A stretch of 64,000 nucleotides of DNA, taken from assembly GCF_004363655.1 (NCBI RefSeq), contig NZ_SNZH01000019.1, positions 86,001 through 150,000 of the forward strand, in the 5' to 3' direction. Within the stretch, counting starts at the first letter, position 1. Each line of letters starts with the position of its first letter. The translations under genes and the position numbers were made by a program. The notes under the pieces are model-generated. The model saw only the letters and a list, made by a program, of their open reading frames with translations. It made no database searches and was not told where the DNA came from. Of the stretch, positions 16,992 to 26,397 are shown one piece after another. This DNA is from Tahibacter aquaticus. GTDB lineage: Bacteria; Pseudomonadota; Gammaproteobacteria; Xanthomonadales; Rhodanobacteraceae.

Positions 16992-18689
16992 CTACCGCCG
17001 CGACTTGGCACAATCCCCTACCCGCACAAACGCCAGATCCGGATAGTCGTAGCTGAAATCTGCGTTCTTATCCACATGTTCCAAAGTGAGTCGATCTGGT
17101 TCGCCCGCCGCACCTGCGTGGAAATCCAGCCACGGTTCCGCATCGACGCTATCGTCGTCCCAGTCCACCAGCAGGCGCCCGTCCTGGCGCAGCACGGGTC
17201 CGCTCAGCCGCGGCGACTTGGCGGCCTCGAAATACACCTTGCCCTTGGCTGCACAGAGACGGACATCGCCGAACCAGGCATCGCGGTAGATCCCGCTCCA
17301 TTGCGCCACCTCGTCCGGCCCGACTGCCGTCCGCTGCGGTTTGGCTTCAGCGGCGGCGGATGTGTCGGTGCCCCGCTCCTGCGCCAGCTGTTCGGCCAGG
17401 GAAGCAATGCCGACCGCCTGCTGTGGCGCGCTGTAGTGCTTGACCAGGGCTTGGTTCAGAACCGTGCGCGCCTCGCCGCCATCGCCGTTGATCAGCACGA
17501 CGAAACCGACTTTCTTCTGCGGCAGCAAGGTCAGCACCGAATACATACCGGCCAGCGTGCCGGTATGCGAAACCTTCAGCGTGCCGTCCACGTCGGACAG
17601 GCGCCAGCCGTAGCCGTAGGCGCTGAAATGCGCGTCGTCCCAGCTGCGCTGGCGCGCGCCCAGGCCCAGCGGAATCTGCGCTGTCCACACCGCCTCGCGC
17701 TGCGTGCGCGACAACCACGGCGTCGTACCGTCGGCCGCCTTCGTATCGACGTCAAGCCAGGCCCGTGTCCAGGTCAGCATATCGTCCAGGCTGCAGCGGA
17801 TGCCGCCGGCCGCGGCCGAGGCGACGGCCGGAATGGTCTTGCCGTCGGCGCGGATCACCACGTTGCGGCCGTCTTTGCGCATATGCGGCTGGGCGACATT
17901 GCCGACCGCGTCGCGCCGCCACTCGCCGACCTGGCAGCGGCGCAAGCCCAGTGGCTGGAATACCTCGCGCCGCAGCAGTTCCTCGTAGCTGGCGCCGCCC
18001 GCCGCGGCGGCGACTTCGCCGGCGACGATATACAGCAGGTTGTCGTAGTCGTAGCGCGAACGGAAACTGTAGGCCGGTTTCAGATGCGCCAGCGCCGCCA
18101 TCACGTCGGCGCGGCTGAACGCGTTCGGCTCGGGCCAGAGCATCAGGTCGCCGGCACCGGCACGCAGGCCGCTGTTGTGGATAAGCAGGTCGCGCAGCTG
18201 GATTTCCCCCGTGACCCAGGGATCGTACATGCGGAAACCCGGCAGATGGCGCAACACCGGATCGGTCCAGGACAGCTTGCCCGCATCGGCCAGGCGCGCC
18301 AGCAGTGCCGTCGTCATGGCCTTGCTGTTCGAGGCGATCTTGAACAGCGTATCGGGCGTAATCGCCTGCCTGCTGCCGGCCCGCGTTTCGCCCGCGGTGC
18401 GGCGGAACACGACCTTGCCGTCCACCACCACGCCAACTGCAAGACCGGGCAGCTGATAGCGCTGCAGGGTTTGGTCGAACAAGGCATCCAGCGCCGACTG
18501 CGCCGGTATCGCCTGCGCCACTATCGGGGGGGGCGGTGCCGCTTGTGCCTGGACCGCCGTGACAGCAGTACCCAGCATCGCCAGGGCCAGCCACCGAGGC
18601 ACCCGTCCCGCTCCGGCGGCAGCGGCGCGCCTACCGTCATCTGCCGCAATGTCCGCTGCACGATCGCGTAAGGCCTTGTCGAATGGCAT
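16992..18689 (-). CDS. Beta-lactamase-related serine hydrolase with C-terminal DUF3471-like domain
   Basis: This is a class C beta-lactamase/DD-peptidase fold. The catalytic motifs are Ser120-x-x-Lys123 (IASNSK), Tyr215-x-Asn217 (YDYDN) and an HTG near residue 355. Residues about 450-560 match the DUF3471-like domain that often follows such hydrolases. Family members include D-aminopeptidases, DD-carboxypeptidases and esterases. The sequence gives no choice between them. The signal peptide sits 30 residues in, so a GTG at 18602 (preceded by GGAGCGGGACGG) may be the true start. Located behind a TonB receptor and transglutaminase, it probably acts on imported or periplasmic peptides. Confidence 0.88.
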   Translation of the reverse strand: MPFDKALRDRAADIAADDGRRAAAAGAGRVPRWLALAMLGTAVTAVQAQAAPPPPIVAQAIPAQSALDALFDQTLQRYQLPGLAVGVVVDGKVVFRRTAGETRAGSRQAITPDTLFKIASNSKAMTTALLARLADAGKLSWTDPVLRHLPGFRMYDPWVTGEIQLRDLLIHNSGLRAGAGDLMLWPEPNAFSRADVMAALAHLKPAYSFRSRYDYDNLLYIVAGEVAAAAGGASYEELLRREVFQPLGLRRCQVGEWRRDAVGNVAQPHMRKDGRNVVIRADGKTIPAVASAAAGGIRCSLDDMLTWTRAWLDVDTKAADGTTPWLSRTQREAVWTAQIPLGLGARQRSWDDAHFSAYGYGWRLSDVDGTLKVSHTGTLAGMYSVLTLLPQKKVGFVVLINGDGGEARTVLNQALVKHYSAPQQAVGIASLAEQLAQERGTDTSAAAEAKPQRTAVGPDEVAQWSGIYRDAWFGDVRLCAAKGKVYFEAAKSPRLSGPVLRQDGRLLVDWDDDSVDAEPWLDFHAGAAGEPDRLTLEHVDKNADFSYDYPDLAFVRVGDCAKSRR

Positions 18690-18774
18690 CGGCTCGCTTC
18701 GTCATGGAAAAAATTCGGTCGAGAATACCTGCGGGAGGGATTCGGGGGGAGGCACAGGCTCCCGACCGAGGGTA

Positions 18775-18804
18775 AACCGAAGGCCCGGCACTGCGTACCG
18801 GGCC
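18775..18804 (-). terminator. Hairpin behind the TonB-dependent receptor
   Basis: A 7-bp G+C stem (GGCCCGG with CCGGGCC, loop of 9) begins a few bases after the receptor stop and is followed on the minus strand by TTCGGTTT. It may partly separate the receptor from the serine hydrolase gene. Confidence 0.5.
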
Positions 18805-18811
18805 ATCCAGG

Positions 18812-21805
18812 CTAGAAATCCAGTTTTACCTTCAGCTGCGCATAACGCGGCGACTGATAGTCCGTGCCGTAGCGGAAGGTCGGGTTGAGTTCGTCGCCGA
18901 TATCGGTCTGCAGATCCTGGTCGACCGCGGTCACGCGCGTGCCGTTGAACAGGTTGTATACCGCCAGCGTCACGCCGAGATCGACCTCGCCGAAGGAATG
19001 CGCATAGCTGATGCTGGCGCCGACGTCGTAACGCCAGGGCATGCGGCCGTAGGAACCGCGTGGCGAGAGCCGGTAGACGCGCTCGGACGGATTGTCCGCG
19101 GTGCAGTTCTGCACGCAGATATAAAAGCTGTGGTAGTTGGTGCCGTCGAATGGATTGCCTACGCCCAGGCCACTGATCGGCGCGCCCGACAGCGCGGTCA
19201 AGGTACCGCCCAGGCGCCAGGAGTCGCTCAGCGCATAGGCGCCACGCAGCTTGATCTGGTGACGGTGATCGTTCGGCAGCGACCCCTCGGCATTGAGGTC
19301 GACATACGGATCGTCGAAATGCTCGGTGCGGCCGGTATCGGAGAAGCCCGTATCGGTATTCACCGGGCCTTCCGCATTGCCGCGGCTGTACGACAAGGTA
19401 TACGAGGCGTTCAACGACCACAGCCCGTCCCATGCGCGGTCGAGCTGCAGTTCCAGCGCCTTGTAGGTGCGCTTGGGTTCGGTATAGCCGCGCTCGCCGA
19501 TGTAGTTGCCGTCGTCGTCGTACAGCGCCCAGCCGCGACGCGAGGTATCGATGGTGACATAGCCGTCGTTGACGCCGTCGCAGTTGGTATCGGTATACAC
19601 GGTCACGTCGCGGCCGGGATTGGCCATCACGTAGCCGATGCTGGTCGGCTCGCCGTCGCAGAGTATGCCGTTGGAGGTCAGCTCCATGTCGTCGATGGCA
19701 TTGTGCAGTTTGCGGTGAATGCCGCGCACGCCCCAGCCCCATTTGTCGTCGAGCATGGACTGGAAGCCCAGGATGAACTCGTCTTGGTAGACCGCGTCCA
19801 TGTCCTTGTCCACTTCGCCGCGCAGGTCGCCGACGCTGCCGTCGCCCTGGGAATCGTCGACCGGCCCGATCTGCGGTCCGAGCACGAGGTTCTGGTAGGT
19901 CTGGCCGTTGTACTGGAACGGCTGGAAGCCGTTGAACGCCCAGAACGTGCGCCGGTCGAGGAAGGCGCCGGCCTGTTTCACATTGATAATATTCGACACC
20001 GGCAGGAAATAGCGTCCGGCATTGGCGAACAGCTTGCTGCGGCCGTCGCCGCCTACGTCCCAGGACAGGCCCAGGCGCGGCGCGAGCATGTCGTCCATCT
20101 TGATGTAGGTGTCGCCCTCGCCGTTCTTGTTGTCGAAACCTTCCAGGCGCAGGCCCAGGTTGAGCGTCAGGCGCGGCGTGATCGACCAGTTGTCTTCCAG
20201 GTAATAAGCCGTGTTGAGGGTTTCGAAAGTGCCGCTGACTTCCTGCTGGCGGCCGCGCACATACGCGGTCACGCCGGCGGGCACGACGCCGCCATTGGCC
20301 AGGGTCGCGCCGGGCGAGGTGGTGAAGATCTCGTACAGCAGCCGCTCGGGGCCGGGATAGAAACTCACGTTATCGGAGGTGTTTTCTTCCCGGTCAAGGC
20401 CGAAGCGCAGCAGGTGGTCGTCCAGCGACCATTCGAAATCCAGCCGGTAGGCCTTGCGCTCGTCCTTGCCCTCTTCGATCAGGCCGCTGGTGGTACAGCC
20501 CACGTCGCCGCCGCCGGAACGTCGGTCGCGGATGCGGCTGCAGTCGATGTCGTTGAGGCTTTTCTGCACGCGGTCGCGTTCGTTGCCGCCGGCAAGGAAC
20601 TTCATCGAGAACGAATCGCTGAGATAGCCCGTATACGTCAGCGCGTAGTTGTTGCCGCCGCTGTCGGTGTAGCGGCGATTGGTGAACGCACCACGCTGGC
20701 CGCTCTGGCCGTCGAACAGATAGTCGTTGCGCACAGTGCTGTTCTTGTCCGAGAACGCGAACAGCTCCAGCAGATGGCCGTCGCTGATCTGCCAGTCCAG
20801 CTTGGCGCCCCAGAAATCGTCGGGGCTGGACGAGCGGAACTGCTGGCCTTCGTCATTGGTGACAGTCACGTCCTTGTAGTCGCGCGCCTCGTACATGACG
20901 TAGAAGAACAGCTTGTCCGGAATCAGCGGGCCCGAGGCATACGCATTCAGATTGGTGCGGTCGTATTCGTCGTACTGGTAGCTGACCTTGCTGCCATCGG
21001 GGTTGTACTTGTCGCTGCCTTCGGTCTGCAGGAAGCGCGGCTCCCAGGTCAGCTCGGTGCCGAATTTGAATTCGTTGCTGCCGGAATTGGTCACGGCGTT
21101 GATAACGCCGCCGGTGGTACGGCCGAATTCGACCGAATAACCGCCGGTCTTGACCTGGAATTCCTTGAAGAACGAAAACGGCACCGAGGAAAACCCGATG
21201 CGCCGGTAGAAATCGGTGACATTCAGGCCATTGATGTAGACCGTGTTCTCGGCCACCGACGAACCGCCGAAGGAAATGCCGCCGAATGCGCCGGTGGTCA
21301 CGCCGGGCGCCAGCAGGGCGACGGCCTGCGCGCTGCGCTCCACCGGCAGGCGGTCGAGCTCGGCCTTGGTCACGTTCATGGCCGACTCGGTCGAGGTCAC
21401 GTCGACGACCATGCCACTGGTCGTGCCGACCACTTCCACCGCTTCCAGTGTCGCCGTCGCTGCCAGCGTGATGTTCACGCTGGTGGCATTGCCCAGGCTG
21501 ACGCGCACGTCGTCGGCCCTGGCCGGCTGGTAGCCGTCCTTGCTCACTTCGACCGTGTAGTTGCCGATGGGCAGGAACGGAAAGCGGTAGCCGCCGTCGG
21601 CGTCGGCGCGCACGCTGCGGGTCAGGCCGGTTTCGCTGTTGCGCACCGTGATCTGCGCACCGGCGACGGACTGGCCGCCGCCGGCGACCAGCCGGCCGAC
21701 CAGTGCGCCGTCATTGGACGCCGCCTGCGCCAGCGGCAGCATCGATGACAGGCAGACGCCCATGGCCATGCACAAAGCGGTTTTACGCAATGTCCTGCTG
21801 TTCAT
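18812..21805 (-). CDS. TonB-dependent receptor, Oar-like, with carboxypeptidase-regulatory domain
   Basis: The 997-residue outer-membrane protein has a signal peptide (cut near LAQA, residue 28). A carboxypeptidase-regulatory-like beta sandwich follows (about residues 33-112: GALVGRLVAGGGQSVAGAQI), then a plug domain (about 120-230) and a 22-strand barrel ending in phenylalanine (KLKVKLDF region). This architecture is used for large substrates such as peptides or proteins, energised by TonB. The barrel is rich in Asp/Asn/Gly turns. The start follows GGGAAGGGG. It is 39 bases downstream of the transglutaminase gene, which points to one transcript. Confidence 0.93.
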   Translation of the reverse strand: MNSRTLRKTALCMAMGVCLSSMLPLAQAASNDGALVGRLVAGGGQSVAGAQITVRNSETGLTRSVRADADGGYRFPFLPIGNYTVEVSKDGYQPARADDVRVSLGNATSVNITLAATATLEAVEVVGTTSGMVVDVTSTESAMNVTKAELDRLPVERSAQAVALLAPGVTTGAFGGISFGGSSVAENTVYINGLNVTDFYRRIGFSSVPFSFFKEFQVKTGGYSVEFGRTTGGVINAVTNSGSNEFKFGTELTWEPRFLQTEGSDKYNPDGSKVSYQYDEYDRTNLNAYASGPLIPDKLFFYVMYEARDYKDVTVTNDEGQQFRSSSPDDFWGAKLDWQISDGHLLELFAFSDKNSTVRNDYLFDGQSGQRGAFTNRRYTDSGGNNYALTYTGYLSDSFSMKFLAGGNERDRVQKSLNDIDCSRIRDRRSGGGDVGCTTSGLIEEGKDERKAYRLDFEWSLDDHLLRFGLDREENTSDNVSFYPGPERLLYEIFTTSPGATLANGGVVPAGVTAYVRGRQQEVSGTFETLNTAYYLEDNWSITPRLTLNLGLRLEGFDNKNGEGDTYIKMDDMLAPRLGLSWDVGGDGRSKLFANAGRYFLPVSNIINVKQAGAFLDRRTFWAFNGFQPFQYNGQTYQNLVLGPQIGPVDDSQGDGSVGDLRGEVDKDMDAVYQDEFILGFQSMLDDKWGWGVRGIHRKLHNAIDDMELTSNGILCDGEPTSIGYVMANPGRDVTVYTDTNCDGVNDGYVTIDTSRRGWALYDDDGNYIGERGYTEPKRTYKALELQLDRAWDGLWSLNASYTLSYSRGNAEGPVNTDTGFSDTGRTEHFDDPYVDLNAEGSLPNDHRHQIKLRGAYALSDSWRLGGTLTALSGAPISGLGVGNPFDGTNYHSFYICVQNCTADNPSERVYRLSPRGSYGRMPWRYDVGASISYAHSFGEVDLGVTLAVYNLFNGTRVTAVDQDLQTDIGDELNPTFRYGTDYQSPRYAQLKVKLDF

Positions 21806-21844
21806 AACCCCTTCCCCGTCATGTTGCTTGCGTTACGGCTGGTT

Positions 21845-23386
21845 TCAGAAGGCCGGTTCCAGGCCGGCATGGAAATGGCGTAGCGCCGGCGGCGGCAGTG
21901 CAGCCTGAGGCGGCGCCTCGGCCTGCAGCGGCAAGGCCTGCCAGCTGAAGCGATAGTCCCACTGGTCGAAGTACAGATTTCCCCCTTTCCACTCTACCTC
22001 GCCGCGCTGCAGGTCGACCGTCTCGGAACGGAAGTGCTGCTTGGGCGGCACGAACTCGCGGCTGTAGTCGTCATTGAAGGCGATGCGGTCGCCATCCAGG
22101 CCGCCGAGGTAGAACCACTGCAGCGCCGGATCGGCCGCGGCAAGCTGGCCGTGGGTCACGTCCATCGGCACCCAGCCGTAGGGCTGCAGGTAAAGCCAGC
22201 CCCAGTCGTGCATGCTGTCAAAGCCGCCGTCGCCGAACTCCCAGCCCGACTGCCAGCGCGCCGGAATGCCGTTCAGGCGCAACAAGGCCATCAGCAGCAA
22301 GGTCTGCTGGCCGCAATCCGCATGGCCGGCGTGCAGCGCGTAGTCGCTGATATTGGAAAGTGTGGAATATTCCCGCGCCACCGCCCAGGGCGTGCGGTCG
22401 ACCGCGGCGAACAGTTTTTGCGCAATGCGGTACGGGTTCTTCTCGCCACCGACGATCTCGCGCGAATAGCGCCGCAAGGCCGGGCTGAACACGATATGCG
22501 GCGCACGCTCGGCCACGAATGGCGCCAGCTCCGGCGTAATGCGCGCCGGCTGCACCTGTTGCGCGTCGATGGCGACGTAGGTGGCATAAGTGACCAGTTC
22601 GTAGTCGATGGAAAACTGCGTCGGCTTGCCCGCTACTGCCGGCTTTTCCAGGTATACCGTGCGCTGCAGCGCTGCTTCCGGAGCTATGCGCGCCTGGGCC
22701 GGTTCGCTGGCCAGCAGGCGCAGGTTTTCCTGCTGGCCGGCGAGCACGCGGGGAAACGGCAGCCAGGCGCGCACGGTTTCGCCGGCCGGCACCGCATCGG
22801 CATCGACACTGAGGGAATAGCTGACGCGGACGCGCCGCGGCGCCACGCTGCGGCGTTCGCTCGCCAGGGCCAGCCGGCGCACTTCGGCGTGATACGGCGA
22901 CAGGCGATACAGCGGCCCGTCGGACGGCTTCAGCGGCGTGGCGCGGCGCGCCGCCGCGGCCGCATCGATGCGGAACAGGTTGTTCACCGCCGACTTGAAA
23001 TAGCGCCGCTCGCCGTCGATGCGCAGTTGTTCCAGCAATCGCGGCTGGTCCCAGGCAGCGAGTTCGTCGGCGCGCAGATCCGGCACGGCCTTGCGTAGCT
23101 GCGCTTCCATCTCGCTGCGGCTCAGCGGGAAATCCAGGCGGATGCGGCGCATGCGTTCGCGTTCGAAGTGCCAGGCTTGGCGCTCGGCAGCGTCCGCGGA
23201 ACGCCGCTGCAGCGCCGTGGCGATGGCGCTTTCGGCAGCGCGGAAATTACCTGCATCGACGAGGGCAACGACATCCGCCAGATCGCTGCCGGCCGACGTC
23301 GCCGCAGGCAGCTGCACGGCCAGCGCCGCGGCGCAGAGCGCAGCCCCCAGCGGCGCGAGGATCGATCGTTTCGCCATTGCCTTCAC
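21845..23386 (-). CDS. Transglutaminase-like exported protein
   Basis: This 513-residue protein has a signal peptide (SILAPLGAALCAAALAVQLPA). The C-terminal half is a transglutaminase-like cysteine-protease fold with the full triad: Cys near 353 (HADCGQQTLLLMALLR), His near 393 (MHDWGWLYL) and Asp near 408 (VPMDVTHG). The N-terminal half is helical and Arg-rich. Such proteins in bacteria are usually peptidases or amidases rather than cross-linkers. The stop is 39 bases from the start of the TonB receptor. It is divergent from the DUF819 permease gene, with which it shares the 147-base promoter region. Confidence 0.88.
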   Translation of the reverse strand: MKAMAKRSILAPLGAALCAAALAVQLPAATSAGSDLADVVALVDAGNFRAAESAIATALQRRSADAAERQAWHFERERMRRIRLDFPLSRSEMEAQLRKAVPDLRADELAAWDQPRLLEQLRIDGERRYFKSAVNNLFRIDAAAAARRATPLKPSDGPLYRLSPYHAEVRRLALASERRSVAPRRVRVSYSLSVDADAVPAGETVRAWLPFPRVLAGQQENLRLLASEPAQARIAPEAALQRTVYLEKPAVAGKPTQFSIDYELVTYATYVAIDAQQVQPARITPELAPFVAERAPHIVFSPALRRYSREIVGGEKNPYRIAQKLFAAVDRTPWAVAREYSTLSNISDYALHAGHADCGQQTLLLMALLRLNGIPARWQSGWEFGDGGFDSMHDWGWLYLQPYGWVPMDVTHGQLAAADPALQWFYLGGLDGDRIAFNDDYSREFVPPKQHFRSETVDLQRGEVEWKGGNLYFDQWDYRFSWQALPLQAEAPPQAALPPPALRHFHAGLEPAF

Positions 23387-23446
23387 GCCGCTGCCGCCCC
23401 CGCGTTCGTGACCCCAGACGGCTGTGTAACATGGGCGAAACAGGTG

Positions 23447-23491
23447 GTCAATAAATTATTCTTGACACTTTTTGACAGCGAAGCAGATATT
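23447..23491 (+). promoter_or_regulatory. Promoter and candidate operator of the peptide-utilisation arm
   Basis: A perfect -35 box TTGACA (23462-23467) stands 18 bases before GATATT (23486-23491), a fair -10. The -35 is the right half of an interrupted inverted repeat: GTCAA (23447-23451) and TTGAC (23462-23466) around an A+T-rich centre TAAATTATTC. Placement over the -35 is where a repressor would act, and an RpiR-type regulator is encoded in the same arm. The link between the two is inference. Confidence 0.55.
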
Positions 23492-23533
23492 CGCAACACG
23501 ATACAGGGGCCCTGCAGTGGGCTGTGGGGACGC

Positions 23534-24691
23534 ATGATCCAGACGGTCTGGCCTTACCTGGCGATGATGCTGCTCGCCGCCGGCGTTTTCCCGGCGCTGG
23601 AGCGGCGCTTTCGCTGGCGCCTGTTCGGCCTGCTGCCGCCGATCGTACTGACCTATCTGCTGGTCATGAGCCTGGCCGTGGCCGGCCTGTGGCAGGCCAC
23701 GGCCGAGATCAAGGCGGCGCAGGGCCTGGCCACGGCGCAACTGCTGCCGGCCCTGCTGTTCCTGCTCATGAGCCAGTGCGATCTGCGCGCAATCCTGGCC
23801 CTGGGCCCGCGTCTGCTCGGCGTATTCGCCTGCGCCATGGCCAGCATCCTCGCCGCGATCGTGCTGTGCTTCCTGCTGTTCCGCAGCGTGCTGCCTGCCG
23901 ACGGCTGGCAGATGCTGGCGGCGCTGTCGGCCACCTGGACCGGCGGTTCGGCCAACCTGCTCGCCGTGAAACAGGCCACCGGCCTGAGCGACAGCTCGCT
24001 GTCGCCGGTGCTGCTGGCCGACGCGCTGTGTTATTCACTTTGGGTCATTGTGCTTTTTTCCTCCGCCCCGCTGGCAGCAGCCTTCAACCGCTGGAGCCGC
24101 GCCGCGGAACGGCCGGCCCAGGTCACTGCCGCAGCGCGGGCGAACGAGCCGGCCGACGCCGGCGACATTCTGAGCTGGCTGGGCATCGCCCTGCTGGTCG
24201 GTGTCGCAGCACAGGCACTGGCTGCCTGGCTGCCTGCGGGCGGCCTGCTCACGACGACGTCCTGGGCCGTGCTGGTCGCAACCGCCGCCGGCCTTGCCCT
24301 GGCGCAGACGCCGCTGTCGCGCCTGCCCGGTGCGAATGCCCTGGGCGGCGCCCTGCTCGCCTGCCTGGTCGCGGTGCTTGGCTCGCAATCGAGTTTTGCC
24401 GGCATCGCCGAGACACCGCTGTTCGTGCTCTGCGGGCTGTGCGTGCTTGCCGTGCACGTCGCCCTGCTGGCTGCGGCGGCGCGCCTGTTCCGCTTCGATA
24501 TGCAGCTGTGCGGCATCGCGTCGCTGGCGCAGATCGGCGGCGTAGCGTCCGCACCGCTGCTGGCAGCCACGTATTCGGCCACGCTGGTGCCGGTCGCCGT
24601 CCTCATGGCCATGCTCGGGCTGGTACTGGGCACCGGCGTAGGCCTGTTCATGGCTGGCGTGCTGTCGGCGCTGGCCCCCGTCACGAGTTGA
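23534..24691 (+). CDS. DUF819 family permease
   Basis: This 385-residue integral membrane protein has about ten hydrophobic spans. DUF819 (YjcL-like) features are LLPPIVLTYLL near residue 35, SATWTGGSANLLAVKQATG near 135, and LAQIGGVASAPLLAATY near 335. The family is uncharacterised but resembles secondary transporters. The ATG at 23534 has GGGGA just upstream. The stop is three bases from the NlpC/P60 gene start. By context it is a candidate inner-membrane importer for muropeptide-derived peptides. Confidence 0.88.
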   Translation: MIQTVWPYLAMMLLAAGVFPALERRFRWRLFGLLPPIVLTYLLVMSLAVAGLWQATAEIKAAQGLATAQLLPALLFLLMSQCDLRAILALGPRLLGVFACAMASILAAIVLCFLLFRSVLPADGWQMLAALSATWTGGSANLLAVKQATGLSDSSLSPVLLADALCYSLWVIVLFSSAPLAAAFNRWSRAAERPAQVTAAARANEPADAGDILSWLGIALLVGVAAQALAAWLPAGGLLTTTSWAVLVATAAGLALAQTPLSRLPGANALGGALLACLVAVLGSQSSFAGIAETPLFVLCGLCVLAVHVALLAAAARLFRFDMQLCGIASLAQIGGVASAPLLAATYSATLVPVAVLMAMLGLVLGTGVGLFMAGVLSALAPVTS

Positions 24692-24694
24692 ATC

Positions 24695-26086
24695 ATGCGC
24701 GCCTATTTCACCGCCCTGCTCTGTCTTGTCCTTGCCGCCTGTGCCAGCAGCACGGCGCGGCGCGAGCCGCTGGTGCCGCCCGGCCACGGCGTGATCGGCG
24801 TGGAAGCCGCCCAGCTCGATGCCGCGTTCTGGATACGCCGGCAAGCGCAATCCGCACGCCTGACACTCGACAGCGACGCGATCGCCGCGCAGAACGCCAG
24901 GCTGTTCGCCCAGGACAAATCGGTGCACGACCTGCAGACATTGCCGGCGCAGATCGAGCGCGCCCGCATCGAACAGTGGATGGATGCCGTTTCCCGCCGC
25001 CCGCCAAAACCGCTGTACGACGAACACGGTGTCGAGATCGGCAGCAACGAACTGGATGCCCTGGTCGCCGCGACCAATCGCGCCGCGCTGCCGGCATACA
25101 CTCCGCTGCGCTACGGCATGGTGGTGCGGCGTGCCGACCTGCGCGCCTTTCCCACGCGGCAGCGCGTGTTCTCCACGCCGCAGGAACGCGACATCGACCG
25201 CTTCCAGGAATCGGCGCTGTTTCCCGCCACACCCGTGGCGATACTGCAGGAAAGCCGCGACGGCCGCTGGTGGTTCGTGCTCAGTGCGCTCTACGCCGCC
25301 TGGATCGAAAAGGCCCACGTCGCCGAAGGCGATGCATCGGCAATTTTCAGCTATGCCGACAAGACGCCGTACCTCGTCGTGACCGGCAGCAGCGTGCAGA
25401 CTGTGTATACACCGGAACAACCGGGGGTTTCCGCGCTGCAGCTGGACATGGGCGTGCGCGTGCCGCTGCTGGCCGGCTGGCCGGCGCACCAGTTGGTCAA
25501 CGGACAGCATCCGTATGCGTCGCAGGTGATCGAGCTGCCGCTGCGCAACGCGGCGGGCCGTCTGCAGTTCGTACCCGCCCTGCTGCCGCGCAGCGCCGAC
25601 ACGGCCGACCGCTATCTGCCGCTGAACAGCGCCAACCTGCTGCGGCAAAGCTTCAAATTCCTCGGCGAACGCTATGGCTGGGGGCATTCCTACAATGCCC
25701 GCGACTGCAGCGGCTTCGTTGCCGAGGTGTATCGCAGCTTCGGCGTCATCCTTCCGCGCAATACCGGCGACATGGGCACCAGTCCAGCACTGAACCGCAT
25801 CGCCCTGGGCGAAGGCGACGATCATGCCACGCGCCTGGCGGTATTGCGCCAGCTCAAGCCCGGCGACCTGGTGTTCATTCCCGGCCACGTGATGATGATC
25901 ATCGGCCATATCGGCGACGAACCCTACGTGATACACGACACCACAGGCTTCAGCTACCGCGCCGCCGATGGCCAGCTCGCGCGCGTCACGCTGAACGCGG
26001 TGTCGGTATCGCCGCTGACGCCGCTGCTGGGCGGCAGCGCGAGTTATGTCGATCGCATCTACAGCATCCAGCGCATCAGGAATTAG
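24695..26086 (+). CDS. SH3-NlpC/P60 lipoprotein (muropeptide endopeptidase)
   Basis: The protein is 463 residues and has a lipobox (LVLAAC16). Two SH3-like regions occupy about residues 130-300, containing DGRWWFVLSALYAAWIE and VRVPLL. The NlpC/P60 domain begins near residue 310 (QSFKFLGERYGWGHSYNARDCSGF). Catalytic residues are Cys338, His398 (IPGHVMMIIG) and His414 (YVIHDTTG). The architecture resembles YkfC-type enzymes, which cut gamma-D-Glu-diamino-acid bonds in free stem peptides. It follows the permease by three bases, so it is surely co-transcribed. It would release L-Ala-D-Glu for the epimerase encoded next. Confidence 0.92.
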   Translation: MRAYFTALLCLVLAACASSTARREPLVPPGHGVIGVEAAQLDAAFWIRRQAQSARLTLDSDAIAAQNARLFAQDKSVHDLQTLPAQIERARIEQWMDAVSRRPPKPLYDEHGVEIGSNELDALVAATNRAALPAYTPLRYGMVVRRADLRAFPTRQRVFSTPQERDIDRFQESALFPATPVAILQESRDGRWWFVLSALYAAWIEKAHVAEGDASAIFSYADKTPYLVVTGSSVQTVYTPEQPGVSALQLDMGVRVPLLAGWPAHQLVNGQHPYASQVIELPLRNAAGRLQFVPALLPRSADTADRYLPLNSANLLRQSFKFLGERYGWGHSYNARDCSGFVAEVYRSFGVILPRNTGDMGTSPALNRIALGEGDDHATRLAVLRQLKPGDLVFIPGHVMMIIGHIGDEPYVIHDTTGFSYRAADGQLARVTLNAVSVSPLTPLLGGSASYVDRIYSIQRIRN

Positions 26087-26397
26087 GAATCAGGGGCGTC
26101 CAACAAAATGGCGGACTTGACAGCTACTAAGCCCTCCCCTTCAAGGACAGGGTTGGGTGGGGATCGTGTTGAAGCGTTTGCCTTGTCTATCGGGGCAAAA
26201 CGGTGGAATAGGCATTGTCGTTATTCTGCGCAAAAACCGGACGGCGACGAACTACACCATCCCCACCCAAACCTGCCCCTTGAAGGGGAGGGCTTCAAGC
26301 TACTGTCAGCGGATCGCACTGCATTTTGTCGGACGCCCTGAGAAATGCCCGGACACGCCGAACACTCGACACTGGTCAGATTTTTCCAAGGACGCCC
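26087..26397. other. Intergenic stretch carrying a paired inverted repeat
   Basis: The stretch interrupts the otherwise compact arm. It holds a pair of about 36-base inverted repeats (26130-26165 and 26259-26294) separated by about 93 bases, and AAGGA at 26387-26391, the ribosome-binding site of the epimerase. No gene is visible. Confidence 0.7.
26130..26294. repeat. Inverted-repeat pair, possible miniature element
   Basis: The left arm opens AGCCCTCCCCTTCAAGG and the right arm closes CCTTGAAGGGGAGGGCT. The arms continue with GGTTGGGTGGGGAT and its complement, with a few mismatches and gaps. The approximately 93 bases between the arms hold no gene. This could be a miniature mobile element or a pair of dispersed palindromes. 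Confidence 0.65.

Noticed and set aside
18998-21748. Plus-strand open frame of 916 codons opposite the TonB receptor
   Set aside because: It is antisense to a complete receptor. The Val/Ala/Gly-rich product has no signal peptide or motifs.
22034-23098. Plus-strand open frame of 354 codons opposite the transglutaminase gene
   Set aside because: The opposite strand has a signal peptide and a full catalytic triad, while this frame has neither start signal nor recognisable domain.
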